Both the position numbers and the translations under genes were made by a program. The notes beneath the pieces were generated by a model. It searched no databases. It saw only the letters and a program-made list of their open reading frames with translations, and was not told the DNA's origin. From Platanthera guangdongensis (Eukaryota > Streptophyta > Magnoliopsida > Asparagales > Orchidaceae): a stretch of DNA of 64,000 nt. The first letter of the stretch is position 1, and each line of letters starts with the position of its first letter. Location of the stretch: the NCBI GenBank assembly GCA_039583875.1, contig CM077166.1, forward strand, positions 93,156,094 through 93,220,093, in the 5' to 3' direction. Of the stretch, positions 19,463 through 30,986 are shown piece after piece.

Positions 19463-22400
19463 TTACTCTAAGTTTATCATTCCTAGTTCAATTTTAAATC
19501 TATTGAACTTAGCTTCTTTTAGGGGCTTAGTAAACATATCAGCTACTTGATTATCAGTTTTAACATATTCTAATAAAATATCTTCTCTTTCTACATGCTC
19601 CCTAAGAAAATGATATTTAATTTCAATATGTTTTGTTCTACTATGAGATACAGGGTTATTAGCTATTGAAAAAGCACTTGTAGAATCACAGAAGAGTGGA
19701 GTTCTACTCACCTGAAATCCATAGTCCTCTAGCTGATGTTGAATCCACAGAAGTTGAGCACAGCAACTTCCTGCAGCCACATACTCTGACTCTGCAGTGG
19801 AGATAGCCACACTGGTTTGCTTTTTGCTACTCCATGAAATTAGTCTCCTACCTAGGAATTGACAGGTTCCAGTAGTGCTTTTTTCTATCTTCTTTGCATC
19901 CTGTAAAGTCTGTATCTGAATAACCTGTTAGATCAAAATCTCCATTCCTAAGGTACTAGAGGCCTAGATAGCGAGTGCCCCTTAGATATCTCAATATTCT
20001 TTTGACTGCTGTCAAATGAGACTCTTTAGGGCAGGCTTGATACCTTGCACAGACACATGTAGCATACATGATATCTGGTCTACTAGCAGTCAAGTATAAT
20101 AGGGAGCCAACTATCCCTCTATACAAGGTTTCATCTACAGGTTTCCCTGCATCATCCTTGCTGAGAGACATACTTGACTCCATAGGAGTCTTCATGGTAG
20201 TGAATGAATCCATATCATACTTCCTTATGAGTTCTAGGGTGAACTTGGACTGACATATGGATAAACCATTCTCAGTCTGTTTAACTTGGAGACCCAAGAA
20301 AAACTTCAGCTCTCCCATACTACTCATCTAAAATTGACCTTGCATCAGTTTTGCAAACTTTTTGCAAAGGCTGCTTTCAGTAGACCCAAATATAATGTCA
20401 TCTACATATATTTGGACTAGTATAACTTTGCCTCTAGATTCCCTAAGGAATAGAGTCTTATCTATTTTCCCCCTTGAGAACTTGTTCTCATTGAGGAAAC
20501 TAGATAGGGTTTCATACCAAGCCCTAGGGGCTTGCTTTAACTCATATAAAGCTTTTCTAAGTCTATAGACATGATGAGGTAGAGTTGGATCAACAAAACC
20601 TCAAGGCTGTTCCACATAGACTTCTTCCTTATGATTACCATTCAGAAATGCTGACTTGACATCCATTTGGTAAACCTTGAATCCTTGATAGGTTGCATAG
20701 GCCAAGAACATCCTTATGGCTTCCAGTCTGGCTACTGGAGCAAAGGTTTGATCAAAGTCAATACCTTCTTCTTGCCTATATCCTTTAGCAACAAATCTTG
20801 CTTTATTCTTAATGATGACCCCCTGTTCATCCATCTTATTCCTGTTGATCCACTTGGTTCCTATTATATTGTGGTCTTTAGGTTTAGGAACAAGTTCCCA
20901 GACCTTGCACCTTTTGAACTGATTAAGCTCTTCTTGCATTGCTTCAGTCCATTGTGGATCTTGTATTGCTTCTTCAAACTTCTTAGGTTCAACTTGAGAT
21001 AGAAAACTAGAGAAGATTGCTGCATTTATGTTTCTGCTCCTGGTTTGTACTCCTTGTCTTGGATCTCCAATAATCTGCTCTACTGGATGATCTCTAAGAT
21101 GCCTGTTGGCTGGAGGCATCCTAACTTCTGGTTGAACCTCTTCAGCATCTCCATCATGCTGTATTCCTTGAACTTCCTCAGCAATTGGCACATGAAGTTC
21201 TCCCCCTGGACAACAACTACTCTCCTCTACTTTCTGTCTTGCAGCAGCTACTTCTTCTATAGTAAGCTTGTCCATTTTCTTTGTTAAACCTATGGGGCTG
21301 CATACAGTACTAGACAACTCATTGTTAATAAGTTTAGTCTCATCAAAAACTACATGCACAGATTCTTCTACAACTTGTGTAGTCAAGTTGTATACTCTAT
21401 AAGCTTTACTGTTATTGCTGTACCCAACAAAAATTCCATCTTGGGACTTGGCAGCAAACTTAGTCAAGTAAGACTTCCTATTGTTAAGTATGAAGCATTT
21501 GCAACCAAAGATCCTGAAATAGGAAAGGTTTGGTTTCCTGCCTTTCACAACTTCATAGGGGGTCTTGTTGATCCCTTTAGTGATGGTAGCCCTATTTATA
21601 ACATGAGATGCAGTGTTAACTGCATTAGCCCAGAAATACTCTGGCAGTGATGTATCACTTAGTAGGGTCCTACCAGCCTCTATCAAGGTCCTATTCTTTC
21701 TCTCAACAATGCCATTTTGTTGAGGTGTTCTAGGTGAAGAGAATTCTTGAAATATCCCAAAGTATTCACATAGTTTTGTCATGCTATCAGACTGAAATTC
21801 AGTACCATGGTCACTTCTAATCTTGACCACTGTACTATCTAGTTCATTCTGAATTTGCTTGACAAAGCTATGGAAGACACTAGGTGTTTCAGATTTTTGT
21901 CTTAAGAAGAACACCCAGGAAAACCTTGAGTAGTCATTTACAACTACAAGGGTATAGACCTTCCTACCTAAGCTGTGAACTGGCATTGGACCAAAGAGAT
22001 CCAAATGCAAGAGGTATAAACACCTCACAACATCTTTGTTCTCTATGCTTCTAAAGATGGATTTAGTCTGCTTGCCCTTTTGACAAGCTGAACAAATACC
22101 ATCTTTGACACACTTAACTTGAGGACCATTCCTCACTAACTCTTTGCTAAAGAGTTTGCTAATAGTCTTGTAGTTAAGATGGGCAAGCCTCTTGTGTCAT
22201 TTGACATAATGAGAGACTGTCTCATCAGCTACAAGACACACTGGAGAACCACTATTCTCAACCATAATGTCTAAGCAGTAGACATTCCTTTTCCTATAAC
22301 CTGTCAAAATGATCTCTTGATCACTTGAGCTCTTGATATGACAACCATTTTTAACAAATGAGATGTCATACCCTACATCACTTAATTGACTTATACTTAT

Positions 22401-22631
22401 TAGGTTGTGTTTCAACTCTTTAACATAAGCCACTTGAGTAATGGTAACCAAGTTGCTAGAAATGTTACCAAATCCTTTGATGATTCCTTTTTCAGAACCA
22501 CCAAAGGTGACTTTTGGACCATCTTTTATTGGAATGTAGTCCTTTAGTAATCCTCTAGTTCCAGTCATATGTCTGTAACATCCACTGTCCAAGTACCATG
22601 TTGGGGTACGGCCACTTGGACTCACCTGCAA
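19463..22631 (-). pseudogene. Broken copia pol of element D (PR-IN-RT-RNase H)
   Basis: Minus strand, separated from gag by a single in-frame TAA (22640-22638). Protease WYLDSGC near 22590; Gag-pre-integrase zinc region HKRLAHL / [11 protein letters not shown] (22180-22070); integrase core [16 protein letters not shown] (about 21810) and [11 protein letters not shown] (about 21705); RT with [28 protein letters not shown] (about 20655) and [11 protein letters not shown] (about 20425-20390); RNase H end with ESEYVAAGSCC and KHIEIKYHFLREHV. Lesions: TGA in place of the Trp of the WHKRL motif near 22197, TGA near 20600, TAG near 20328, and shifts at 19811-19955. The order PR-IN-RT-RH defines Ty1/copia; similarity to H and the ORF3 place it with SIRE/Maximus. 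Confidence 0.85.
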
Positions 22632-22637
22632 AACAGA

Positions 22638-24452
22638 TTAATGAACCTTAGAACCCAAAGAACTCTTGGGTCCTTGGTACTTGTTAGTTTGCAATCTGAC
22701 AAAGCTACCTACTGGCTTTCCAACAGGTAGTTTGGTACTCACTTTGGCACTAACATTGTGCCAACAGTCCACTGTAAAATGGCCAACTTTGCCACAGTAC
22801 CAACATTCAAACTTATTATACCTTTGCTTAGGTACTGTCTTTGCTATCTTATCTACAACAGACTTGTTGAATGTTGAGGCTTTGCCCTTGGACTTGGACT
22901 TGGACTGCTCAGTCCTTGCAGGTCTAGTAAAGCCCAGTCCAGCTTTACCCTTGTGATGAACAAATTCATCAATTATGGGTAACACTGACTTAGGTTTAGA
23001 AAACTAGCAACAAGCTCTCTCTCTTTCTGAAGATTGATCTCCAGACTCTTGATTTGATCATTCTTAAAGGTGATAGTTCCCATCTGAATCACTGTTATGT
23101 GTTTCAGCCTGGCTATCTCATTAAGCTTTTGATCAAATTGCTTCTCAGAATCTGTCGCAGCTTTTAGATCAGCAATTTCCTTTGCCTGACTTTTGGCTAG
23201 GAACTTGCCTTTCTTGTAAGCTTGCAACAGTACTTTATATTCATCTATAAGCTGATGAATATCATCCTCAGACTCAGATACATTCTCATCACTTGATGAT
23301 GAAGAATCTGATTCTGTACTAGAACAAGAAACTGAACTTAGAGTTGAACTTTGTACCTTACTGGGTCCTGGCTGCTCCAGGATTTTGTCACTCTTAGTCA
23401 ATGCCATCAGTCCTTGGCACTGACAGTTTTCTTGTTCATAAATAGACTCCATTATCTGCATGAATTCTTCTTCTTCTTCTTCAGCAAACAACCCTATGTA
23501 TGCCTCAGCATCAGACTCAGTTTTTGAAGAAGAGATATCTGATAGAGTCTTCTCTTTCTTGGCAACAAAAGACTTTTCTTTCTTGCCTTTGAAATAAGTC
23601 TTTTTCCTGTCACTAGACTCTTTTCTCTTTTCAGGACAATCTGCAATAACATGGCCCTGTCTATTGCAGCAATAGCACACTATCTTAGAACTGGTTGCCT
23701 TGCTAGATTTTGTCATCTTCCTGTCCTTCTTTGAAGACTTTTTATCCTGATATAAATCTTCTTTTCCTTTTGCAGTAGAGGGCCTTGTCCTCCACTGTCT
23801 CTTCTTCAAGAATTTCTGAAAGTGTCTAGTGAAGGCAGCAAAGTTTCATCACTTTCACTGCTTTCAGATTTTTTACTGACTGACTCATTTGACTCTGATT
23901 CAACAACCTTTGGAGGTAGTGTTGATGACTTATTCTTGCACTTTCTGGAGGCTTCTGTCTTGAAGGCTACTGTTCTTTCCTTGTGTTCAGTTCTTATTTA
24001 TTTCTCCTCCTCTTTCCTCACTGTCAACTGCATTTCATAAGACAATAACTTGCCAAACAGTGTAGGTGGAGGAATTTCTCCCAACTTAGCCATTTCTCTA
24101 ATGGCACAAATCTTTGTGTCCCAATCTTTAGTTAGGGACCTTAGGAACTTGTCATTTAGTTCATAATTGCTGAACTCTCTTCCATAAGACATGAGTTCAT
24201 TTACTATTCTGTAGAACTTCTTATAGCACTCAGTTATGCTATCACCCTTTCCTTGTCTAAAACTTTCATACTCCTGATTTAGCAAGGATTTCCTATCTTG
24301 TCTTACTTCTTCAGAACCTTCCATATACACAATAAGAGTGTCCCACATCACTTTGGCTGTCTTACAGTGTATAAGATTCTGAAATGTTGCATCATCTATG
24401 GCACTCACTATAATGTTTTGTGCCCTCTTGTCCATGGTGGCTACTACAATCT
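22638..24452 (-). pseudogene. SIRE-type gag of element D, main part (interrupted by element E)
   Basis: Continues on the minus strand from element E's left end. It includes the gag core (DKRAQNIIVSAIDD, RRQDRKSLLNQEYES-like, ELNDKFLRSLTKDWDTK), zinc knuckle one CYCCNRQGHVIADC (about 23685-23640), a long acidic coiled-coil part, and zinc knuckle two CWYCGKVGHFTVDC (about 22815-22770), both intact. Lesions: TAA at 23998 and a frameshift near 23820. The first 76 codons lie across E at 44096-44323. Gag would form the particle and package RNA. Confidence 0.8.
24448..24452. other. Target-site duplication of element E, left copy (AATCT)
   Basis: AATCT directly before TGTTGGAACC (24453) and again directly after E's end at 44096-44100. 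Removing E and one copy restores the D gag frame. Confidence 0.95.
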
Positions 24453-25135
24453 TGTTGGAACCGGCTTTCCGGTCCCTCCTAGAGTTCGAAGCAGAATGCA
24501 ACCCACACGTACTCTCCTTGCGCTACCGCCCTGACGAGAGTCAGCGACCTGGAAACAGACCGAGGGGACTCAACTTGGAGGTCCCACCTCTTACCCGGAA
24601 GAACTGTTAGTCTTCCCCTCCCTAGCCAGTGTTGAGCTAGGTGCCTGAGAGGGAAAAAGTGGGAAGGTTCAACAACCTTTTTTCAGGCACCTTATCGGTC
24701 TATTTATAGGTTTCTGAATCTGCTCTGCAAATATCACTTTCAAACCTTCTCAAAATGACCAAAACACCCTGGACCGGGTCTGCTAATAGCCCAGCTCCGC
24801 TGTCCTGGAGAGCTATACGCAGGCCTCCAAGGGTAAAAATGTAAAACCATCTGGGGCCCAAAGGTAAAATCTCCCTTATGGTTTAGAATTGGTAGAGCTG
24901 TTAGTCTCCTTCGGCGAGTGGGGGAGGTGCTGCCGGGCGAGACGGAAACCATGCTCGTCTCGCCGCCTTTCCGGCATGTGAGCTCTCTCGCCTTATTGGG
25001 TGACCCCGCCCACTAGAAGGTCTCGCCCACTCCAGAGGTTGCTCCCTCTCGCCTCCTGTAGGCGGGCATCCTATCATCTCGCCAGTCATCCCTTCGCCCA
25101 CTGGACCGTCTCTCTCGCGAGCCCCAGGTTGTACA
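24453..25135 (-). repeat. 3' LTR of element E, 683 bp
   Basis: Offset of exactly 18960 bases to the right-hand LTR; differences only near 24995 and 25100. Minus orientation starts TGTACAACCTGGGGC. U3 is rich in the word TCTCGCC (plus strand reading). A TATA box lies at 24710-24700. Confidence 0.95.
24700..24710 (-). promoter_or_regulatory. TATA box of element E LTR
   Basis: Minus strand CCTATAAATAG; the functional 5' copy is at 43670-43660 in the right LTR. Confidence 0.6.
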
Positions 25136-25252
25136 CAATCCCCGCTCTTTTCGAGGTTGTCCTAACCTCGGAAAGATAAGTCCAACCGTGGCTCGTGATG
25201 CTAAGGTTCCTTTGTGGGAATCTTGGGTGGGCCCCTCCTTCCCCGTATTGTC
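25136..25252. other. Polypurine tract of E and short spacer before antisense gene 1
   Basis: Minus strand AAAAGAGCGGGGATTG abuts the 3' LTR and serves as the polypurine tract. Next to it is an inverted repeat CGAGGTT-GTCCT-AACCTCG (25152-25172). The rest is the upstream region of the plus-strand gene. Confidence 0.5.
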
Positions 25253-25260
25253 TATAAATA
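25253..25260 (+). promoter_or_regulatory. TATA box of antisense gene 1 of element E
   Basis: TATAAATA, 55-62 bp upstream of ATG 25315, on the strand opposite to E's gag and pol. Confidence 0.6.
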
Positions 25261-25314
25261 TGAGGAGGAAACCTTCATTTGGGAACTCTTTTTGCCTTCG
25301 TCCTTTCTTCCGGA

Positions 25315-26261
25315 ATGTCTCATAGTCAAAGTTTTCGTGAGCGTCTCGCGATTGTGCGAAGGCAGAACAAAGCCGGCACAGATGCCCTTTTCCCAGATCT
25401 GGGGCGTACTCCCCCCGCAGCCTCTCCGCCGTCTCGCACCAAGAAAGCGAAAGCCATCTGCGCTCCTCTCTCGGCAGGCGCAACCTCTTCGGCCGCTCCG
25501 ATAGACGCCCCATTCTCTTCCTCAGGGGAGAGACAGGTGATTACGTTATTTTTCCTCTCCCCTGTCTCGCCTGTCTGATTATGCTTTCGCAGGGAAGTCC
25601 TGCTGATTCGCCGGTGCCGGCCGATCCTCATGACAATGTAAGTCAAGTCCCTCAGCGCACGGACTCGCCCAAGGTGGCCTCCCCACCTCTCTCGCGGAGA
25701 GAAAATCTCTCGCGAGTGGTGGGGAATCCTCGAATCCCAAGTAAGATCTTTTTTCGTTTTCCTTCTCGCCTTTTGGTTGATTTGCCTTCTTCTGCTCGGC
25801 TTGCGCGGGTTCACCCTTATTTGTAACCTTTCACTATTTTCGCAGGCATCCACTTTGATTCTGATACTGAGGAAGCTCCCGGGTCTCCCCCCCTCTCGCC
25901 CCTTCCTCATCCGAGCGAGATCGAGGACTACCTAGGTGATCCCATGGACCCTCTGGAGTTGAAACGGAGGACTGCCCGGATGTTCCGCAAATACACACAC
26001 ATAATCCGCGAGATGGAGCTCGAGAAGCAAGCCTCCGACCGGCGCATGGAGTGGATGGAAGCAGATCATCACCGTCTTTCCACGATGGTGGAGGCGGACG
26101 GGGTGCTGGACGGGACTGACCCCCAGGCTATACTGAACGAGACGGATGAACATCTCCGTCTCGCGCGCCGCGGCGTGATCGCCGCTCGCGCCTTTCACCT
26201 CCCTGGCCGCCCGCCATGCGCGGGAGGTAAGGATGGCCGCTGGCGGTGGGTGCGGAACTAG
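25315..26261 (+). CDS. Antisense gene 1 of element E, three predicted exons, 261 aa
   Basis: Predicted exons 25315-25536, 25593-25740 and 25846-26261. Both introns have GT...AG ends with pyrimidine-rich TTTCGCAG or TTTTCGCAG acceptors, and the exon phases (0 and 1) join without a stop. The protein starts MSHSQSFRERLAIVRRQNKA, has a Pro/Ser-rich low-complexity middle with a KKAK basic patch, and ends in a charged helical segment (ELKRRTARMFRKYTHIIREM onward) likely to form a coiled coil. I do not recognise a domain. A further donor GAG-GTAAGG near 26225 could extend it. It lies between E's 3' LTR and antisense gene 2, same strand, with its own TATA box. Function unknown; possibly one of the extra antisense ORFs reported for Tat elements. 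Confidence 0.65.
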
Positions 26262-26535
26262 GCAGTCTCAGCCCGTCTCGCCCTCCCCGGATCTCGTTTT
26301 TTGCTAATGTCGTTGTTTTATTACTGCTATGTTGTACAAACTTATTCGGACGAGACGCCCCCTACTGCGGGACGGTTTCATTTTTTGGCTCTGGGTCACG
26401 CAATGGTCGTATCGTGCCGTCTTTTCATTATTGCAGTCTTTTCATTAGATATTATTTTATTTTATTATTCTATTAACCCTGCAATGATGGCTTGCCTCGA
26501 AAGGGTGCCTGCGGCGCCTCCGTCTCTTGAGTTCT

Positions 26536-26562
26536 AGAGAGAGAGTGAGAGGGGAAATGAAA

Positions 26563-26600
<38 letters not shown>

Positions 26601-26680
26601 GAGGGAACGAGGCGTCGGGACGTCCCCTCATGTCCCGCCGCCTTACTTTCCCGCCCTTTTCTCTATCCCTTATAAATATC
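26536..26680 (+). promoter_or_regulatory. GA-repeat and TATA promoter of antisense gene 2
   Basis: A (GA)n tract runs from about 26536 to 26599 and a TATAAATAT box lies at 26671-26679, 131 bp before ATG 26810. GA repeats near plant promoters are bound by BBR/BPC proteins (family knowledge); whether this one is used is not known. Confidence 0.55.
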
Positions 26681-26809
26681 TTCAACCACCACCGTTCCCC
26701 CTCACTACTCTAAGCTGTTCTTCTGACCCCGGCTCCCGTTCCTCGTTCATCGTCTCGCGCCTCTCTTTCTGGGCCATCCCTTTCTGCTTTTCCCGCTTTC
26801 TCGCCAGTC

Positions 26810-28724
26810 ATGGGGAAGAAGAAGATCGAAGAGGGCAAGGGCCGCAGCCGTTGTGGGAAACGTTTCGTCGACCACGACTTCCCTCTCGGCCGACTGCCGG
26901 AGGAAGACCACGCCCGTTTTGCTCGCGAGTACCTCTCCGATTGCTACCCGTCTCGCCCGCCTAAGGTGGGCGAGTACATCAACACCTTCTACCCCAATGA
27001 GCTGGCTTTCCCGATCTCGCACTTTGAGGCGGGACTGAGGCTCCCCCTCTGGCCAGAGGTTAAGTTGGTGCTGAAGTATTTTGGGGTCGTCCCGGCCCAG
27101 TTCAACCCCAATGCTATCTCCATGCTGGTCGCCTTCGCTTGCTACCTGCGGCGAGAGCGCGTCGAGTTCAGTCTAACCGCCTTCCGCAAGCTGTTTGTCT
27201 ACCACGCCAAGGACGACGGCATTTCTTACTTCACAGGTCAAGGCCTCAAAGTATGCGAGACCCCGAACAAGAACCATCATTGGTTGACACGGTTTGTCTT
27301 CATACACGGGGATCTAGGAGGCATCCCCCTCGCACCGGTATCCCCTGCCGAGTGCTATTACGATACCCCCAAGGTGGGGGGCGCCGAGAAGGAACTCTGT
27401 GACTTTTTCGTGGGAAAGAATTTTGAAGTTCAATACCTGCGGCGAGACCTGGACTCGCTACCTGCCGTCTTTCCGGGCGAAGGTAAACCTCTATTCCCTT
27501 CTGTCCCTGTAAAAATTTTTTCTCCCGCTCACTGTTACCATTTCTAGGAGAAAGGGCCGTTCCCGTCAATCCCCCCTACCAGAGCAATCGAGCTCTCGCT
27601 CTAGCGAATATGGCGGCGGAGGCTGCGAAAGATACGCTAACCCCTGTCGCCAAGAAGAGGCCTGCAGGCGAGGGTACCTCCCGCCTCAGCCCCAAGAAGA
27701 AGAAAAAGACTGTGTCCTTCGAGAAGGAAAAGCCGGCCAAGAGAAGAGAAGAGCTCGAGGGGTCTCTTTCACCTATCACCTTATCGTCTCCCTCGCCTCC
27801 TCGTCAGCCCGTCTCGCCAACCCGCGAGACGATTTCTGCAGAACCAGCCCCCCACGGTCGTGCTCAGCCTCCTCCGCTTTCTCCTGGCTCATCGAGTCGC
27901 CCGGCTCCCGCCTCGCACCCCAACTACAACATGGGGCCCGTGATGGAGGATGACGCCGGCGAGCCGGTTATAAAATGGGAGCAGGATTCTAACCGAGTGT
28001 CGGTGTCCACCCTTCTCCCTTCCTGGAAGGAACAGGACCGTCCCACCGGCCACGCCTTTTCGCTAGGCTTCGGGCTTTATGGCGGTCTTGGCTCCGAACC
28101 CGCTGACAACGAGGCCTCGCGGGACCTCATTCTGAGAAGCGTCCACTCGCAATTTCGCTCCCTGGAGCTCGCGCATCGCGTCTCGCGCCGTCTGGTCTTT
28201 AATAACAGGAAATGGAAAGAGGCGGAGACCGGTCTCGCCGCGGAGCGAGAGAAGTCTATTGACTTGGAGAAGCGGTTGAATGTCGCTGACAAACTCCTTG
28301 CACAGAGCCAGGGTGGCGTGGTAAGTTTCCTTATCTTTGCCTCGCCCGCCTAGCCCTTGCCCCTAATGGCTCTCTCACTTCTCCCCCCCCCCCTCCCCTC
28401 TCGCAGGATGCCGAGACGGCGAATAGGATGCGCTCGCGCATCGAGGAGCTGGAGGGAGAGATCGAGAAGCTGAAAGCCGAGAACCTTCGCCTTCAGAGCC
28501 GCGCGACGCCCCCCACGGATCCGTTTCCCGATTCTTCCCGATATTCTGTGGATGAGGTGGAGGCCATCTGCCGGGACTCGAACATCAAGACAGCGGAGGT
28601 CGTCCTTAAGATGATGAAGGAGCTGGGAGTGGTGCGCGCCGACGCGGAGGCGGTGACCGTCCGCGACCTGGTCCCGCGTTTGTTCGACGAGTCAGACGGC
28701 AGCGCCTCCTCTGACAATGAGTAG
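26810..28724 (+). CDS. Antisense gene 2 of element E, gypsy-type transposon domain protein, three predicted exons, 587 aa
   Basis: Predicted exons 26810-27482, 27548-28320 and 28407-28724; introns of 65 and 86 nt with GTAA donors and TTTCTAG / TCTCGCAG acceptors join in phase to one open frame ending at TAG 28724. The N-terminal 225 residues contain FPISHFEAGLRLPLWPEV and FNPNAISMLVAFACYLRR, which resemble the plant domain called putative gypsy-type transposon (Transposase_28). Exon 2 begins with a basic part (KKRPAGEG, PKKKKK, nuclear-localisation-like), then a Pro/Ser-rich stretch. Exon 3 and the end of exon 2 form a coiled coil (RIEELEGEIEKLKAENLRLQ) with an acidic tail. No catalytic transposase motif is visible, so the domain name does not imply activity. 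It is transcribed against gag-pol. Confidence 0.75.
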
Positions 28725-29378
28725 TGCACCATCCCTCTCAATATTTTCTTCTCGCCCTCATCTTTTTGTTTAACACTTATGGTCCTTGTTTCCTTTCTTA
28801 AAGGGAGAGCGAGGTGTCTCTGCCTCACTAATTTTTTGTTTAAAAACTCTTTATATGCTGATGGCCGTTTCCCCTTTTGGGGTGCTGCGCAATAGTCATT
28901 TAGGAGTTACTTTATTTTAACTGCTAGTTTGATTTTCCATCCTCTCGCTTAGCTTCTAGTCCAAAGGGTAGGGCTATTTTTTGGGACGCCGTTTAATTAC
29001 TATTGTTATTGCCTTCCATTTCGCTTAAAAACCCGCGCGAGGCATCCTGTATTGCTTTTTACCTGTCTTGATAACCTCCGCCGGCGCTGCACTGCGAGAT
29101 CATCTCGCCACAAAATTTCGGGGTCCAGTCGTCTCGCCAGCCAGTTTCGGCCACTTCAGCTCTCTTGATCCTGGGACGGGGAAAACCCTCCCTCCCGTGG
29201 CGAGACCCCCTATGGCGAGTGCCGGCCAGGGATTTTCTTCCCTGGCCCTATTCCTGGTCACCCTCTGTCTCAGGGACTATCCCTCTCTTGCCGAGTCATG
29301 GTTTTTTCTCCACGCGAATTCTTACCCTCAGACTTGTCTCCTCAAGTGAGTACCGTCCTCCCGAAACACCCTCAACCA
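28725..29378. other. Spacer between antisense gene 2 and the minisatellite of E
   Basis: No convincing ORF. It contains several TCTCGCC words and T-rich stretches (28745-28850) that could be the 3' end of antisense gene 2; no AATAAA is seen. A degenerate repeat unit starts near 29341. Confidence 0.5.
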
Positions 29379-30986
29379 CCGAGTGAGCCTACAGCCCTGC
29401 CAGCTAGGTGGGAGCCCGGTCAGCGGGTCTGCTCGGGGTCTCCTCTCCAAGACACCACCAACCACCGAGTGAGCCTACAGCCCTGCCAGCTAGATGGGAG
29501 CCTGGCCAGCGGGTCTGCTCGGGGTCTCCTCTCCAAAACACCACCAACCTCCGAGTGAGCCTACAGCCCTGCCAGCTAGATGGGAGCCTGGTCAGCGGGT
29601 CTGCTCGGGGTCCCCTCTCCAAAACTCCACCAACCACCGAGTGAGCCTACAGCCCTGCCAGCTAGATGGGAGCCTGGCCAGCGGGTCTGCTCGGGGTCTC
29701 CTCTCCAAAACACCACCAACCACCGAGTGAGCCTACAACCCTGCTAGCTAGATGGGAGCCTGGTCAGCGGGTCTGCTCGGGGTCTCTTCTCCAAAACACC
29801 ACCAACCACCGAGTGAGCCTACAGCCCTGCCAGCGAGATGGGAGTCTGGTCAGCGGGTCTGCTCGGGGTCTCCTCTCCAAAACACTACCAACCACCGAGT
29901 GAGCCTACAGCCCTGCCAGCTAGATGGGAGCCTGGCCAGCGGGTCTGCTCGGGGTCTCCTCTCCAAAACACCACCAACCACCGAGTGAGCCTACAGCCCT
30001 GCCAGCTAGATGGGAGCCTGGTCAGCGGGTCTGCTCGGGGTCTCTTCTCCAAAACACCACCAACCACCGAGTGAGCCTACAGCCCTGCCAGCGAGATGGG
30101 AGCCTGGTCAGCGGGTCTGCTCGGGGTCTCCTCTCCAAAATACTACCAACCACCGAGTGAGCCTACAGCCCTGCCAGCTAGATGGGAGCCTGGTCAGCGG
30201 GTCTGCTCGGGGTCTCCTTTCCAAAACACCACCAACCACCGAGTGAGCCTACAGCCCTGCCAGCTAGATGGGAGCCTGGTCAGCGGGTCTGCTCGGGGTC
30301 TCCTCTCCAAAACACCACCAACCACCGAGTGAGCCTACAGCCCTGCCAGCTAGATGGGAGCCTGGTCAGCGGGTCTGCTCGGGGTCTCCTCTCCAAAACA
30401 CTACCAACCACCGAGTGAGCCTACAGCCCTGCCAGCTAGATGGGAGCCTGGTCAGCGGGTCTGCTCGGGGTCTCCTTTCCAAAACACCACCAACCACCGA
30501 GTGAGCCTACAGCCCTGCCAGCTAGATGGGAGCCTGGTCAGCGGGTCTGCTCGGGGTCTCCTCTCCAAAACACCACCAACCACCGAGTGAGCCTACAGCC
30601 CTGCCAGCTAGATGGGAGCCTGGTCAGCGGGTCTGCTCGGGGTCTCCTCTCCAAAACACCACCAACCACCGAGTGAGCCTACAGCCCTGCCAGCTAGATG
30701 GGAGCCTGGTCAGCGGGTCTGCTCGGGGTCTCCTCTCCAAAACACTACCAACCACCGAGTGAGCCTACAGCCCTGCCAGCTAGATGGGAGCCTGGTCAGC
30801 GGGTCTGCTCGGGGTCTCCTTTCCAAAACACCACCAACCACCGAGTGAGCCTACAGCCCTGCCAGCTAGATGGGAGCCTGGTCAGCGGGTCTGCTCGGGG
30901 TCTCCTCTCCAAAACACCACCAACCACCGAGTGAGCCTACAGCCCTGCCAGCTAGATGGGAGCCTGGTCAGCGGGTCTGCTCGGGG
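29379..30986. repeat. 86-bp minisatellite, 18 full units and a partial 19th
   Basis: Units start CCGAGTGAGCC at 29379 and every 86 bp to 30927; the last stops at 30986. Unit identity is very high. Diagnostic variants (GGCCAGC, TCTTCTCC, GCGAGATGG, TCCTTTCC, ACTACC) recur in blocks: units 4-6 and 7-9 are near copies, and blocks starting with TCCTTTCC and ending with ACTACC recur at 10-12 and 13-16. The many 78-residue ORFs here are repeat artefacts. It lies in E's 3' untranslated region. Confidence 0.95.

Larger units (their letters stand above)
13732..24452 (-). mobile_element. Element D: SIRE-like Ty1/copia with third ORF, 3' part (5' part at 44096-44324)
   Basis: Minus-strand element: gag, pol, an ORF3 after pol, and a 2.1-kb 3' LTR at 13732-15823. 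Its gag is split by element E at 24453, and the N-terminal piece continues at 44096-44323. Element H is inserted one base before the gag ATG, so the primer site and 5' LTR of D must lie right of the window. At least eight stops or shifts show that D is older than E and H. Bases 13727-13731 (AAAAT) are the predicted left target duplication. Confidence 0.85.

Noticed and set aside
26810..28724. Reading antisense gene 2 as a DNA transposon
   Set aside because: No terminal inverted repeats or catalytic transposase motif; it lies wholly inside E between its LTRs. The family name Transposase_28 is historical.
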